Source: Botryosphaeria dothidea
Taxonomy: Eukaryota > Ascomycota > Dothideomycetes > Botryosphaeriales > Botryosphaeriaceae
Length of the DNA: 64,000 bases
Direction: 5' to 3'
NCBI GenBank assembly: GCA_011503125.2
Contig: WWBZ02000073.1
Span: 2,976,001-3,040,000 of the forward strand
Below, piece by piece: positions 34,898 to 46,036 of the stretch. The notes under the pieces were generated by a model, which worked only from the letters and a program-made list of their open reading frames with translations, searched no databases and was not told where the DNA came from. Each line of letters opens with the position of its first letter. Position 1 is the first letter of the stretch. Position numbers and translations under genes: made by a program.

Positions 34898-36385
34898 ATG
34901 GCCAGCAAATTCATTGGAAAGATGACACCGACAAGAGTGACGAGAATCCGAAACGCACAAAGACTTTACCACACACGGAGAATCACAACGATAAGCACAC
35001 AACGGTATGATGAACTTCCAGAGAAGAAAGAGGCAAAGGCAGCACCTCTGGCACCTCTCTCCGGCCTGCCGACCGCGATGCTCCTCAGATCAGTATGCAT
35101 CAACTCGGTATCCTCCAAACCTCTCCTTCTCAACCCAGCACTCTCCATCCTCTCCGCACTCTGCAAGCCTAACCGGGGCTTCCTACTCAACGTCGACCGC
35201 AACCCCCTCCTCCACTCCATCCTAAAGGGGACGTTCTACAAGCAATTCTGCGCCGGCGAAACAGCCCCCGAAGTCACAGCGACAATACGGCACATGCGGA
35301 AGATGGGCTTCCGCGGCACGATCCTCACCTACGCCAAAGAAACCGTCTTCGACCACGCAACCAACACCTCGCACGGCCTCGGCGTCGCGTCCACAGACGA
35401 CGGCGGCGGCGTCGAGACGTGCGAGAACATCGCCGCCTGGGCCGAGGGCACGCTCAAGACGGTCGACCTCCTGGAGGAAGGCGACCAGCTGGCCCTGAAG
35501 TACGACGGCCCCTCAACCTCAAAAAAAAAAAAAAAAACGTCACTAACGCCGCACAGGCTCACCGGCGCCGGGCCCCTCGCCAACGCCCACTTCACCGCCG
35601 GCGCCCTCCCGCCGCCGCAGCTGCTCGACGCGCTGCACGAGATCTGCCGGCGCAGCGCGGCGCGCGGCGCCCGCGTCGTCATCGACGCCGAGTCGCAGCA
35701 CTTCCAGGCGGGCATCGCGCGCGCCGGGCTGGAGCTGATGCGGGCGTACAACCGCGACGGCCGAGCGCTCGTCTACAACACGTACCAGGCGTACCTCAAG
35801 GCGACGCCGGCCGTGCTCGCCCAGCACCTTCGCGCGGCCAAGCAGGACGGATTCACGCTGGGGCTGAAGCTGGTGCGCGGCGCGTATCTGGCGAGCGACG
35901 AGCGGGGCCTGATCCACGACTCGAAGGCGGCCACGGACGCGGCGTACGACGGGATCGCGGGCGGGGCGCTGAGGAGGCAGATTGGGGAGTTCGAGGCCGA
36001 GGCGTTCCCCGGCGTCGAGCTGATCCTGGCGAGCCACAACCGCGCGAGCGTGGTCAGGGCGCACGAGCTGCATCGGCAGCGGGTGCGGGAGGGCCTGCCG
36101 ACGGTGCCGGTGGCGTTTGCGCAGCTGCACGGCATGTCGGACGAGGTCAGCTTCGGGCTGCTGCAGCTGGGGGCGGAGGGCGGCGAGGGCGTGAAGCCGC
36201 CCGAGGTGTACAAGTGCTCCACCTGGGGCAGCCTGGGCGAGTGCCTGGCCTATCTGATGAGGCGGGCGGCGGAGAATCGCGATGCGGCGGCGCGGACGGC
36301 GGAGGAGTATGCCGCGCTGAAGGCGGAGGTGCGGAGACGGGCGGCGGCGTGGTTGTCGCCGTCGCGCTGGTTTGGGGCGAGATAG
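34898..36385 (+). CDS. Proline dehydrogenase (proline oxidase), mitochondrial
   Basis: FAD enzyme that oxidises L-proline to pyrroline-5-carboxylate and passes electrons to ubiquinone; first step of proline catabolism (yeast PUT1, Aspergillus prnD). Two exons, 34898-35499 and 35557-36385, give 476 residues. The 57-nt intron (gtacga, branch cactaac, acceptor cacag) is a multiple of three without a stop, so the frame reads through it. Removing it gives ALKLTGAG instead of a lysine-rich insert from its A tract. Residues 1 to about 45 are rich in Arg, Thr and Ser without acids, a likely mitochondrial presequence. Family motifs are DAESQHFQ, KLVRGAYL, ASHNRASV, QLHGMSD and YLMRRAAENRDA (the RRxxEN substrate loop). 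Hydroxyproline as substrate cannot be excluded from sequence. Confidence 0.92.
   Translation: MASKFIGKMTPTRVTRIRNAQRLYHTRRITTISTQRYDELPEKKEAKAAPLAPLSGLPTAMLLRSVCINSVSSKPLLLNPALSILSALCKPNRGFLLNVDRNPLLHSILKGTFYKQFCAGETAPEVTATIRHMRKMGFRGTILTYAKETVFDHATNTSHGLGVASTDDGGGVETCENIAAWAEGTLKTVDLLEEGDQLALKYDGPSTSKKKKKTSLTPHRLTGAGPLANAHFTAGALPPPQLLDALHEICRRSAARGARVVIDAESQHFQAGIARAGLELMRAYNRDGRALVYNTYQAYLKATPAVLAQHLRAAKQDGFTLGLKLVRGAYLASDERGLIHDSKAATDAAYDGIAGGALRRQIGEFEAEAFPGVELILASHNRASVVRAHELHRQRVREGLPTVPVAFAQLHGMSDEVSFGLLQLGAEGGEGVKPPEVYKCSTWGSLGECLAYLMRRAAENRDAAARTAEEYAALKAEVRRRAAAWLSPSRWFGAR
35500..35556 (+). other. Intron of 3n length with A-tract in the proline dehydrogenase gene
   Basis: 57 nt from GT at 35500 to AG at 35556. 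It contains a run of about 17 A (35521-35537) followed by a CTAAC branch motif. It has no in-frame stop, so retention would add 19 residues, including five lysines, rather than truncate the protein. Confidence 0.85.
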
Positions 36386-36543
36386 CGGAGGGTGGAGAGG
36401 AGGGTGGAGAGTCGGATGGGCTCCCGATGGGTCGATACGTCATGACGATTAGCAGTTCCAGTACTTAGCATTCACCAAGTGATTTTGCTTCGATCAGCAT
36501 TTGCGTCTTCTTGGACTTCAGAGAGCTTCTATTCGACTCCATC

Positions 36544-37515
36544 ATGGCCGAGCTGAGCAATGATTCCACGCTGTGCGTTCTGGGCTGCGGTAGGTCTCCC
36601 GAACAGCATCTCCGATCGAAACCCAACACCAACACTCACGCCGCGTGAACAGGCAACCTCGGCACCGCCATCCTCACCAGCCTGATCGAAGCAGCCCCCA
36701 GCAATGAAGCCGGCGCCCTGGCATTCACCCGCTTCATCGCCTGCGTCCGCAGCGAGAAGTCGGAGCAGCGCCTCCACGCCCGCCTCGCCCAGCACGCCGA
36801 CAAAGTCCGCATAACCCGCAACACCAACGCCCAATCCCTCCACTCCTCTTCCGTCGTCATCCTCGCCGCCGACCCGGCCGACATCGCCGCCCTCCTCTCC
36901 GCCCCCGGCATCGCCGACGCCCTCGCCGGCAAGCTCCTCATCAGCGTCGCCGCCGGCTGGACGCGCGCCCAGCTCGCCACCGCCCTCTACGCCACGCCCA
37001 TCTCCTCCTCCCGCGCCACCATCGTCCGCACCCTCCCCAACATCGCCGCCCTCGTCGCCCACTCCCTCACCGCCATCGAGGTCCCCGACGACTCCCCCCC
37101 GCCGCCCGCCCTGCTCGACCTGACGGACCGCATCTTCCAGCGCGTCGGCCGCACCGTGCGCGTCCCGCCGCGCCTGATGGCCGCGACGACCGCGGTGGCC
37201 GGCTCGACGCCGGCCTTCTTCGCGATCGTGTGCGATGCGCTTGTGGACGCGAGCGTGGCTGTGGGCGTGCCGCGCGACGTGGCCAGCGCGATGGTCTTCC
37301 AGAGCATGGCGGGCAGCGCGGCGATGCTGCAGGGCGGCGTGCACCCGGGGGTGCTGAAGGATCGGGGGACGAGCCCGGAGGGGTGCACGATCGGGGGTGT
37401 GATGGTGCTGGAGGAGGGGGGCGTGCGGGGCCACCTGGGGCGGGCGTTGAGGGAGGCGGTGACGGTGGCGAGGCTGATGGGGGCGAGGGCGCATTTGAAC
37501 GATACGAGGCAGTAG
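36544..37515 (+). CDS. Pyrroline-5-carboxylate reductase
   Basis: Reduces P5C to L-proline with NAD(P)H, the last step of proline synthesis (bacterial proC, yeast PRO3). Exons are 36544-36589 and 36653-37515; 302 residues. The 63-nt intron splits the nucleotide-binding glycine motif and joins to LGCGNLGTAIL. The C-terminal dimerisation domain is clear: LPNIAALV, then STPAFFAIVCDALVDASVAVGVPRDVA and HPGVLKDRGTSPEGCTIGG, close to the P5C reductase signature. It starts only 158 bp after the proline dehydrogenase gene on the same strand. Next to that gene it could complete a proline-P5C redox cycle, or supply proline from ornithine-derived P5C. No N-terminal targeting sequence is visible, so a cytosolic location is likely. 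Confidence 0.92.
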
Positions 37516-37701
37516 GGAGGGGATGTGGACCTCCTGAGTGGCTGATTGGGAAGTGTCTTCTGCGTTGGGGACATGTTGTATGGGCTTTGGAATCCCTTCG
37601 GCGTGGAGGTATCCTGGGGAGGTCTTGTTGTTCGCTCATAGACGTTGCATGAAGTTATGAATAGATTATCTCGTTTGGACCACTAGATGATCTGTTATTT
37701 C

Positions 37702-38605
37702 CTACGATGGCCCCAAGACGTCGTGCAAGAACGACCGCAACTCTATGTTCGTAAGACAGCCTACACTGAACGCCGGAATGATTCTGGCACACCGCACCAC
37801 CGTCGCCGCAGGAAGAGCTCGCCCAATCGAAGCCACCATCTGCCTGACATCGACCTTGCCCGGTCGGTCGTACAAGCTCAGTCCGAGCAGATGCACGGGC
37901 GTGGCGACCAACTGCGACAGGACAGGCACCGTCATCTGCGTGAGCGTCGCCTTCGCATGCGGCCCAGCAACCTCGTCCGGAATCGAGGCGGCCAAGCGCG
38001 ACGGAAGCGCAAAAGACCCGAAGATGGTCAGGGCGTCGCGAATCAGGAACGCCGCGGTGGCGCCCTTCGGGACATGCATCCGCGCTCTGATAGCAGCGGG
38101 CTGGGCATCGGGAGCGCTGCCGGTGCCGTAGATGCGCGCGAACTGCAGATCCTTCCACACCCCGAGCGGCACGTTGACCGCTAGCGTCGAGATAAAGGTG
38201 GTCGTGCCGGCGGCCGCCAGGGAGAAGGAGTGCGTAATCGTTTCGGTGCTGTTGGCGACGGCGTACGTGGCTGCGTAGAGGGACCACACGGCGGCGAAGG
38301 GGCGGCCCAGCAACAGCCGTCGGGGGTGCCCCAGCGCTGCGAGCGTGTGGGTGCGCAGGCCATGGATTAGCGGCTTGTTGCTTGAGGTCTTCTCGACGAC
38401 GACTCTGTAGCTGGTCAGACTCCATCTCGAACCAGAACAGCAATCTGCCGACTACTTGCCTGTCAATGACAGTGACCGATGGAGCGACCAGCGTGGCCGT
38501 GAGCGCCGCGGAGAACAAGTCCCCAAACAGCTTTCCGCCGAGATTGTTGCGGCTGCGAGGGGCATACCGTTCGCTCGAGAAGCTTTCGATCTTCGATTGA
38601 GCCAT
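37702..38605 (-). CDS. Conserved fungal membrane protein, probably mitochondrial
   Basis: Minus strand, exons 38605-38460 and 38404-37702, 282 residues. The intron begins GC, not GT: the donor reads AG|GCAAGT, the known consensus of GC-AG introns, and the acceptor is ctacag. Only this junction restores the frame, giving TVIDR then VVVEKTSSNKPL. The protein has hydrophobic stretches (ALTATLVAPSVTVI, AVWSLYAATYAVANS, TLTQMTVPVLSQLVATPVHLLGLSLY) and basic segments between them, without a signal peptide. It resembles a conserved but unnamed family of fungal proteins that look like mitochondrial membrane components. Its place between P5C reductase and P5C dehydrogenase, divergent from the latter, suggests a role in proline or P5C movement or in enzyme organisation. 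That role is inference only. Confidence 0.7.
38405..38459 (-). other. GC-AG intron
   Basis: 55-nt intron with donor AG|GCAAGT and acceptor CTACAG. A GT two bases further (GTAGTC) would give the wrong frame downstream. GC donors are a small minority of fungal introns and need strong matches elsewhere in the donor, as seen here. Confidence 0.75.
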
Positions 38606-38941
38606 GATGCCAGTGCAGTCCTGTCTGTAGTGGTGCGCCATCTCTATACACAACCACGGCCGCAACCGGACACCGTCCCGACCCAGCGGCACCAGCTTCA
38701 CAATCCAAGACTACCTTTCTGGGAAAGGGAATGCGGTGCTGCAGTGCGGGGAGTATCATGGGGCCACATGATTACTGTCTGTGTCGGCAGCGCTCCCGGG
38801 ACCGGGCTCATCAGTGCCTTGCCGACGATCTCTTCCCCGCAGTGCATGGCGGGGCAGCTGCTGCTGTCTGATAAAACATGTGCAACTGAAGCTTTAACTG
38901 CCCATCTTTTGATCATCAATTGCCCAAGAGCAACAATCACA
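38606..38941. promoter_or_regulatory. Divergent promoter between the membrane-protein gene and P5C dehydrogenase
   Basis: A 336-bp region shared by two genes transcribed outward, a common arrangement for co-regulation. It has a GATA site TGATAA at 38869-38874, 68 bp before the dehydrogenase start, and several CGG/CCG half-sites (for example near 38782-38804). Confidence 0.5.
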
Positions 38942-40802
<1,861 letters not shown>

Positions 40803-41559
40803 AGTGCGGCAGTGCGGGGTTGATTGGAGGAGCAATTGGCATCTGTAAAATTGGAGTTATGCCAATGAGGTTTTTTGAAAGTTTCATCCATATGTCGATG
40901 CGCTCTCTTTTATGACTTTGAGCCTTTATGATTCTAGTATGAGTGATGTTCTCCCACGTGTGCTTCCAGCTCAGAGCACCTATTGAGGATTGGGTGTACT
41001 GCAATCATTCCGTGCCGTCTCGAGGACAGTAGGTCCGGGGCGAAGCCCCTCAAACTTATGCCTGTATCATTGATTAAGACACATGATGCTACAGTGACTA
41101 AGGTCTTGGATGAACGACGATTGAAGAGAAGTCGAAACGAAGTGCTGGAGACATCGTCGGGCAGTTGCGGCGTGCGGGGGTTCTGATTGGCTGAACTGTT
41201 CGGTAGGGCATCGTCCCGAACGGTGCAGGAATTCCTCATACCCCATGGATATCGCTCCGGCGCGAGTGCCCGTAGTTAGCTCGAAGGTGGCGTGAGCGGT
41301 GCGGATGATTTACTCGCAGAAAGCGGGGCGTAGTCCCATCGGGATGTCTCCCGAGCTATCTTGCTTTCCCCGCAGCTCTTCCCGGGACTTCACTGCTGAT
41401 CCCGAATCGCGGGGCGGCGTAATGCGGCGATATCGCTACGTGATGGCAACATGCAGCAGACGACGACGCCGCCGCCATCCTCATACGGCGAACGTATATG
41501 TAAATGCTCGCCCGGTGACGATGAGGGACCAGTAATATCCCCAATACGTCATCAGAACC
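40803..41559. promoter_or_regulatory. Intergenic region upstream of the flavin oxidase
   Basis: No gene is seen in 757 bp. It contains the inverted repeat GTTCGG-N12-CCGAAC (41198-41221) and a reverse CCAAT box (ATTGG) near 41186, both upstream of the flavin oxidase start codon. Confidence 0.4.
41198..41221. promoter_or_regulatory. Candidate Zn2Cys6 palindromic site (CGG-N12-CCG)
   Basis: GTTCGG (41198-41203) is separated by 12 bases from its exact reverse complement CCGAAC (41216-41221). Zn(II)2Cys6 dimers bind inverted CGG triplets with a spacing set by each protein; yeast Put3 uses CGG-N10-CCG. The N12 spacing means it is a candidate only. Confidence 0.3.
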
Positions 41560-42908
41560 ATGGGCAACCTCCAACGCAACGAGCCCGTCATCGTCGTGGG
41601 AGCTGGCGCCTTTGGCCTGTCGACAGTGCTCCACCTGTCACGGGCCGGCTACACCAGCATATCCGTCTTCGAGCAAGACAGCCAGATCCCGCCCCGCCAA
41701 TCCGCCGCCAACGACATCAACAAGATCGTCCGCGCCGAATACGAAGACCCCTTCTACACCGACCTAACCCTCGTCCGTCCCCTCTCCCCCCTCACCCACA
41801 ACCTCACTAACAACCCCGCCAGAAAGCCATCGCCGCCTGGAAGACCCCGCTCTTCGCCCCGCACTTCCACCAAACCGGCTTCCTGCACTGCGTCTCGCAC
41901 GCCGCGCCCCCCAAGGCCGTCGACACCCTCAACCGCTTCCGCGCCGCCGCGGAGAGCCACCCCTCCATCGCACCGCACGTCCTGCCCATCCCCGACGCGG
42001 CCGCCGTCAAGCACCACGTCTGGCAGTACGAGCGCGCCGCCCTGCCCGGCTGGCGCGGCTACCTCAACACGCTCGACGGCTACGCGCACTCGGGCGCCGC
42101 GCTGGCCGGCATCCACGCGCACACGGCCGCCCGCGGCGTGCGCTTCCACCTGGGCCGGCCGGTCAGCGCGATCGTGTACGAGGGCGGCAAGGCGGCCGGC
42201 GTGCGCACCGCCGACGGGGCCGTCCACCCCGCTCGCCTGGTCGTCGTCGCGTGCGGCGCGGGCGCCGCCCGGCTCGTCCCGGAAGCGGGAAAGCAGGTCG
42301 TGGCCAAGTCGTGGAGCGTGGCGCACGTGCGGCTGGGCGACGACGAGACGAGCGCGCTGCGCGGCGTGCCCGTCACGTATGCGCGCGACCTGGGCTTCTT
42401 CTTCGAGCCGGACCCGCGGACGAACCTGCTCAAGCTGTGTCCGATGGGCGGCGGGTTCGTGAACACGGATGCGCGGACGGGCGTCTCGCTGGCGCCGGGG
42501 GTGGAGGAGAGCGCGTTTATGCCGCGGGCGGATGAGGTCAAGGTCAGGGAGTTGTTGAGGCAGACGTTGCCGTGGCTGGCGGAGCGGCCGCTCGTGCGGA
42601 AGAGTTTGTGTTGGTTTGCGGATACGGCGGATTCGGACTTCATTGTGGATTACGTGCCGGGGTCGGGCGGGTCGGTGGTGCTGTTGTCGGGGGATTCGGG
42701 GCATGGGTTTAAGATGTTTCCGGTGTTTGGGGAGTGGGTGAAGGACTTGCTCGAGGCGCGGGACGGGAAGCAGGCGGTGGCGAGGTGGCGGTGGAAGGAA
42801 CCGAAGGAGAAGAAGGATGATGAGAATTGGGGCGGTGATGTGAGTTGGAGGCTGGGTGAGACGAAGGAGTTTGCTGACATTCGGCCGTCGAGGGAATCGA
42901 AGCTTTGA
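41560..42908 (+). CDS. FAD-dependent amine oxidase of the sarcosine/pipecolate/fructosyl-amino-acid oxidase family, peroxisomal
   Basis: Exons 41560-41772 and 41823-42908 (50-nt intron, branch cactaac) encode 432 residues. Residues 11-19 form the FAD-binding VVGAGAFG loop (DAO fold). SAANDINKIVRAEYEDPFYTDL and GDSGHGFKMFPVFGEWV match the fungal fructosyl-amino-acid/saccharopine-oxidase subgroup. Cys334 in KSLCWFADT lies where this family links FAD covalently. The last three residues are SKL, a type 1 peroxisomal signal, fitting a hydrogen-peroxide-forming enzyme. Known members oxidise secondary amino acids such as sarcosine, pipecolate, saccharopine or glycated amino acids. In this neighbourhood a proline-like secondary amine (pipecolate, N-methylproline, D-proline) is a reasonable guess, not shown. 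Confidence 0.85.
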
Positions 42909-43570
42909 GAGCCGGGAGAATGCCGTAGATCTGGATCTGTAATGCATGATGTTTCGTCATTAACGGGATCAGCAGTAACAGTGCCTTGGGAACTTTGCAG
43001 CTGTAGTGTTTGTTCTAATGCGCTATATGGGAAACGTCCTTTGAGTGGATCTTGGAATGAAGTGGTTGCAACACTTTTTCATGGTCTGACCACTGTCGTC
43101 GGCTTACTTTGAAATTACATACCGCAGGTCCAGCCAAGAGGATAGTTGAACACAAACCCTTCGCCGTCAGCTCTGCCAAGAAGTGCATAATTAAATTCCT
43201 GTACGCGGTGGACTGTTCAAATGTAACACTCTAGGCGAAAGCTTTCATGCTGCTCCATGTGGAAACTAGCGATCCTTGTCAACCATCGCGTGAGTAGTGC
43301 ACGGAATCATATGGAGCAACCACAGCCTCTTGTTTTGGACCCCAAGTTATGCACAGAAATCCTATGCAAGGGCTATGCCATATCCATGTTCGTTTCTGCT
43401 TTTTCACTCCTTCCAAAGTTGCTGCGGCTACAGTGAGTGGCTGTGAGATGCCAAGCGCCAAGCAGTAAGCAGGATGAATGCTGAGCCTACCTCACTGCCT
43501 GAAGCTGAGAAATTCTCTAGAAAAATATAAGCGACTTTTGTCCTTTGATTTCTTCTTGTATGCACACCCC
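42909..43570. other. Intergenic region
   Basis: 662 bp between the flavin oxidase and the large membrane-protein gene. No domain, repeat or RNA gene recognised. An ATG at 43478 in frame with the next gene would add 31 residues; I treated these as leader because ATG 43571 begins sequence more like the family. Confidence 0.4.
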
Positions 43571-45771
43571 ATGTCTGGCCTCGTCCCGATTTCGGACATG
43601 TCGCACGCAAAGATTGAGCGAAGGCCAAGCCCGACGTTACCATCTCCGTACATCCCGGTCTCGCCAGAAGACGATAATCGCTCTACTACACCCGAACAAT
43701 CCACAGCGTTTCTGTCCTCGCCTTCAACAAATACAGCAGCGCATGAACGCCACGCATCATCAGCAAGCACATACACCGGCCGAGCGATTTTCGAACCTGG
43801 AGCAAAATCCAGAAAAGCCATCCGGAAACAGACGAGGACAACAAGAGGTAGATTGACTGATTGGTTGATTGTTGTTTCAGCTGCGGTTCCTATCCTTGCT
43901 TTCATCATATGGCTTGCTTTGTCCGTAAGAGGCCGGGAAGGGTTCGATCCACTGAATGATGGAGACTACATCGGCGGCCGCCTTACACAAACACAAGCCA
44001 AGGCCGTCGACTTTGTTTGTGGCGCCATCATAGCTCCGATGATGATGGTCCCTCTCAATTATCTTTGGTTTGGAAAAGCGCGCACATGCGCCATAAACGA
44101 GCAAACCACTCGCCGCGGCGTGCCCCTGAATGTTCTTGTCGAAGCAAGCAGTACCTTTACGGGCACCTACGATTTGGCCAAGCTTTACACGTTGCTCAGC
44201 GGCCGTACATGGAGACTTCTCCTTTTTGCTCTCCTGACTTTGCTTTCTGCAGTAGCACGAACGTCGTTCTCGAACCTGATTGCCTACGAGGCTTGTGATA
44301 TAGAAGTTTCTTCAACTGACTTGGAACTGAGGATGCTCGCGGATGAGCGAGTCAATATCACCGGTGAGCCCTCCCTTGACCTGCAACTGTACGACTTCGA
44401 AAAACCACAACAGTTGGACCTGGCAAACCAGATCACCGCCCTACTCAACGGCATCACCATGTCCAACGCCACCGACAAGCTTCCCGCAGACCTAGTCTAC
44501 ATCGGCACCAACGCCACCAACAAGTCGATGGAAGCCGTGCCCCGGTCCGTCGTCCGCATGGAAGTGCCCGGCTACAAGCTCTCCCTCACCTGCGCGCCCG
44601 AAACGCCCTCCCAGTTCTACTACAGCGGCTACAACGGCGGGACCGAGATGGTCGTCGAGTCCGGCGGCACGACGTTCAAGTACTACACGCCGCGCTCCCA
44701 GCAAGACTTCGACCCCAGCGTCATCGTCATGACCGACGACGGCATCGAGACCGCGTGCGGCACGACCACCAAAGCCGACACGCCCGTCTTCCCCTACACC
44801 GCCTTCGCCGGCGCCGCCGTCTTCCTCGCCTACTACGCCTTCTGCAACGCCTCCGGCGCGGCCTTCCGCTCGCCCTGGGGCGCCGTCGCCCCGCCCGCCG
44901 CCGGCTACAACACGCACGTCCCCGCGCAGCAGGACGCCAGCACGCCGCGCACGCGCTGGACGTGGGGAGTGCGCTGCACGACGCAGCGCGCAGACGGCAC
45001 GCTGACGTACGCGCGGTCCGCCGCCGGCGCGTGGCAGCGGGCGGCAGCACGCTTCGACGACGCGCCTCGCGCCGCCCCGTCGTCCTCCCTCCCCGCCTGG
45101 CAGCTCAACCTCAACTACCACCTGCCCGCCACCGACTACGCCGACGACGTCGGCGCCCAGGAGGACGCCACGCTCGGCATCGGCCCGGCGCTCGGCCGCA
45201 CCGCCGGCGTGCCCGACCCGCTCGCGCTGTGGCGGTGGGCGCAGGAAGGCGACGGGCACGACGGCCTCGCCGACGCGATCGACTGGCGCGTCTTCGCCGC
45301 CAACTACCTCTACGCGAGCGGCGAGGCGGAGCGCCTGGCGTACGAGGTGGGCGCGACAAGCGGGGACTGGCGGGCGAACGCCACGAGCTATTGGTACAGC
45401 CCGGAGGCGCGGGCGATGGCGCGGTTCTACAGGGTCACGTACGTGCCGGTGATCCTGCTGGTGGGGCTGGTGGCGACGGTGGGGGCGGCCGGGGTGGTGG
45501 GGGGGGGGGGGGGGGGATGGCGTGGTGGGCGAGGGGGACGGGGAGTGCGCGGGTGGGGAGGGATGTGGATGTGCTGCGGTTGGTGGTGGATGGGGTGGTG
45601 GGGTTGAGGGGGGATGCGGAGGGGGTTGTGGCGGAGGTGGCGAGGGGGGAGAAGGAGAGGTTGGAGCGGTGGGCGAGGGGGTGTAGGGTGAGGTATGAAG
45701 AGGTTTTGGAGGAAGACGGGGGGATGGTGCTGAGGATTGTGAAGGTGAGGACGGAGGGAGACGAGAAATGA
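43571..45771 (+). CDS. Large multi-pass membrane protein of unknown function; frame broken at a G18 tract
   Basis: From ATG 43571 the frame runs to a TGA after 45604. It is normal up to residue about 640 and then becomes glycine/tryptophan-rich nonsense after an 18-G run (45499-45516). One frame over, the sequence continues sensibly to TGA 45771 (RDVDVLRLVVDGVVGLRG, then KERLERWARGCRVRYEEVL). The intact protein is therefore probably about 733 residues, and the tract length is either mutated or misread. It has a long disordered N-terminus, then predicted membrane segments (DWLIVVSAAVPILAFIIWLAL, FVCGAIIAPMMMVPLNYLWF, LLLFALLTLLSAVA, VPVILLVGLVATVGAAGVV) and a large loop with potential N-glycosylation sites (NIT, NAT, NKS). 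It looks like a fungal-specific membrane family. A link to the proline cluster is only positional. Confidence 0.65.
45499..45516 (+). repeat. G18 homopolymer in a coding region
   Basis: Eighteen consecutive G on the plus strand, exactly where the reading frame of the membrane-protein gene changes. Such runs are prone to slippage in cells and to sequencing error. Confidence 0.85.
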
Positions 45772-46036
45772 GGTGTTGAGTGGTAGTGGAGAGGCGCATG
45801 TGAGAAGTGTTGGGTTCCGTCAGATCACGCTTCCTTGATGTTTTCCGTCATTTGAAGAGAGCTGGAAGTTGCCGCAGAGCAGATTCATGGATTGCGAACT
45901 GTAAATATGATAGATGGGTATCTTCTTCCGGACTACCGGCGTACCATGTCAGCTTTTTTGTCCCTCCGTTACTCTAAAACACAACATGAGTCGCATGAGA
46001 AATATAGCCAAGAAGCTTAGTGAAAGATCCCCTACT

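Noticed and set aside
41754..42947. 397-codon open frame on the minus strand
   Set aside because: Antisense of the flavin oxidase, which has clear motifs and splice sites on the plus strand.
45499..45516. Programmed ribosomal frameshift at the G run
   Set aside because: No stimulatory structure or conserved slippery heptamer is evident; tract-length change or sequencing error is simpler.
44492..45799. 435-codon open frame on the minus strand
   Set aside because: Antisense of the membrane-protein gene; proline/arginine-rich nonsense from GC-rich sequence.
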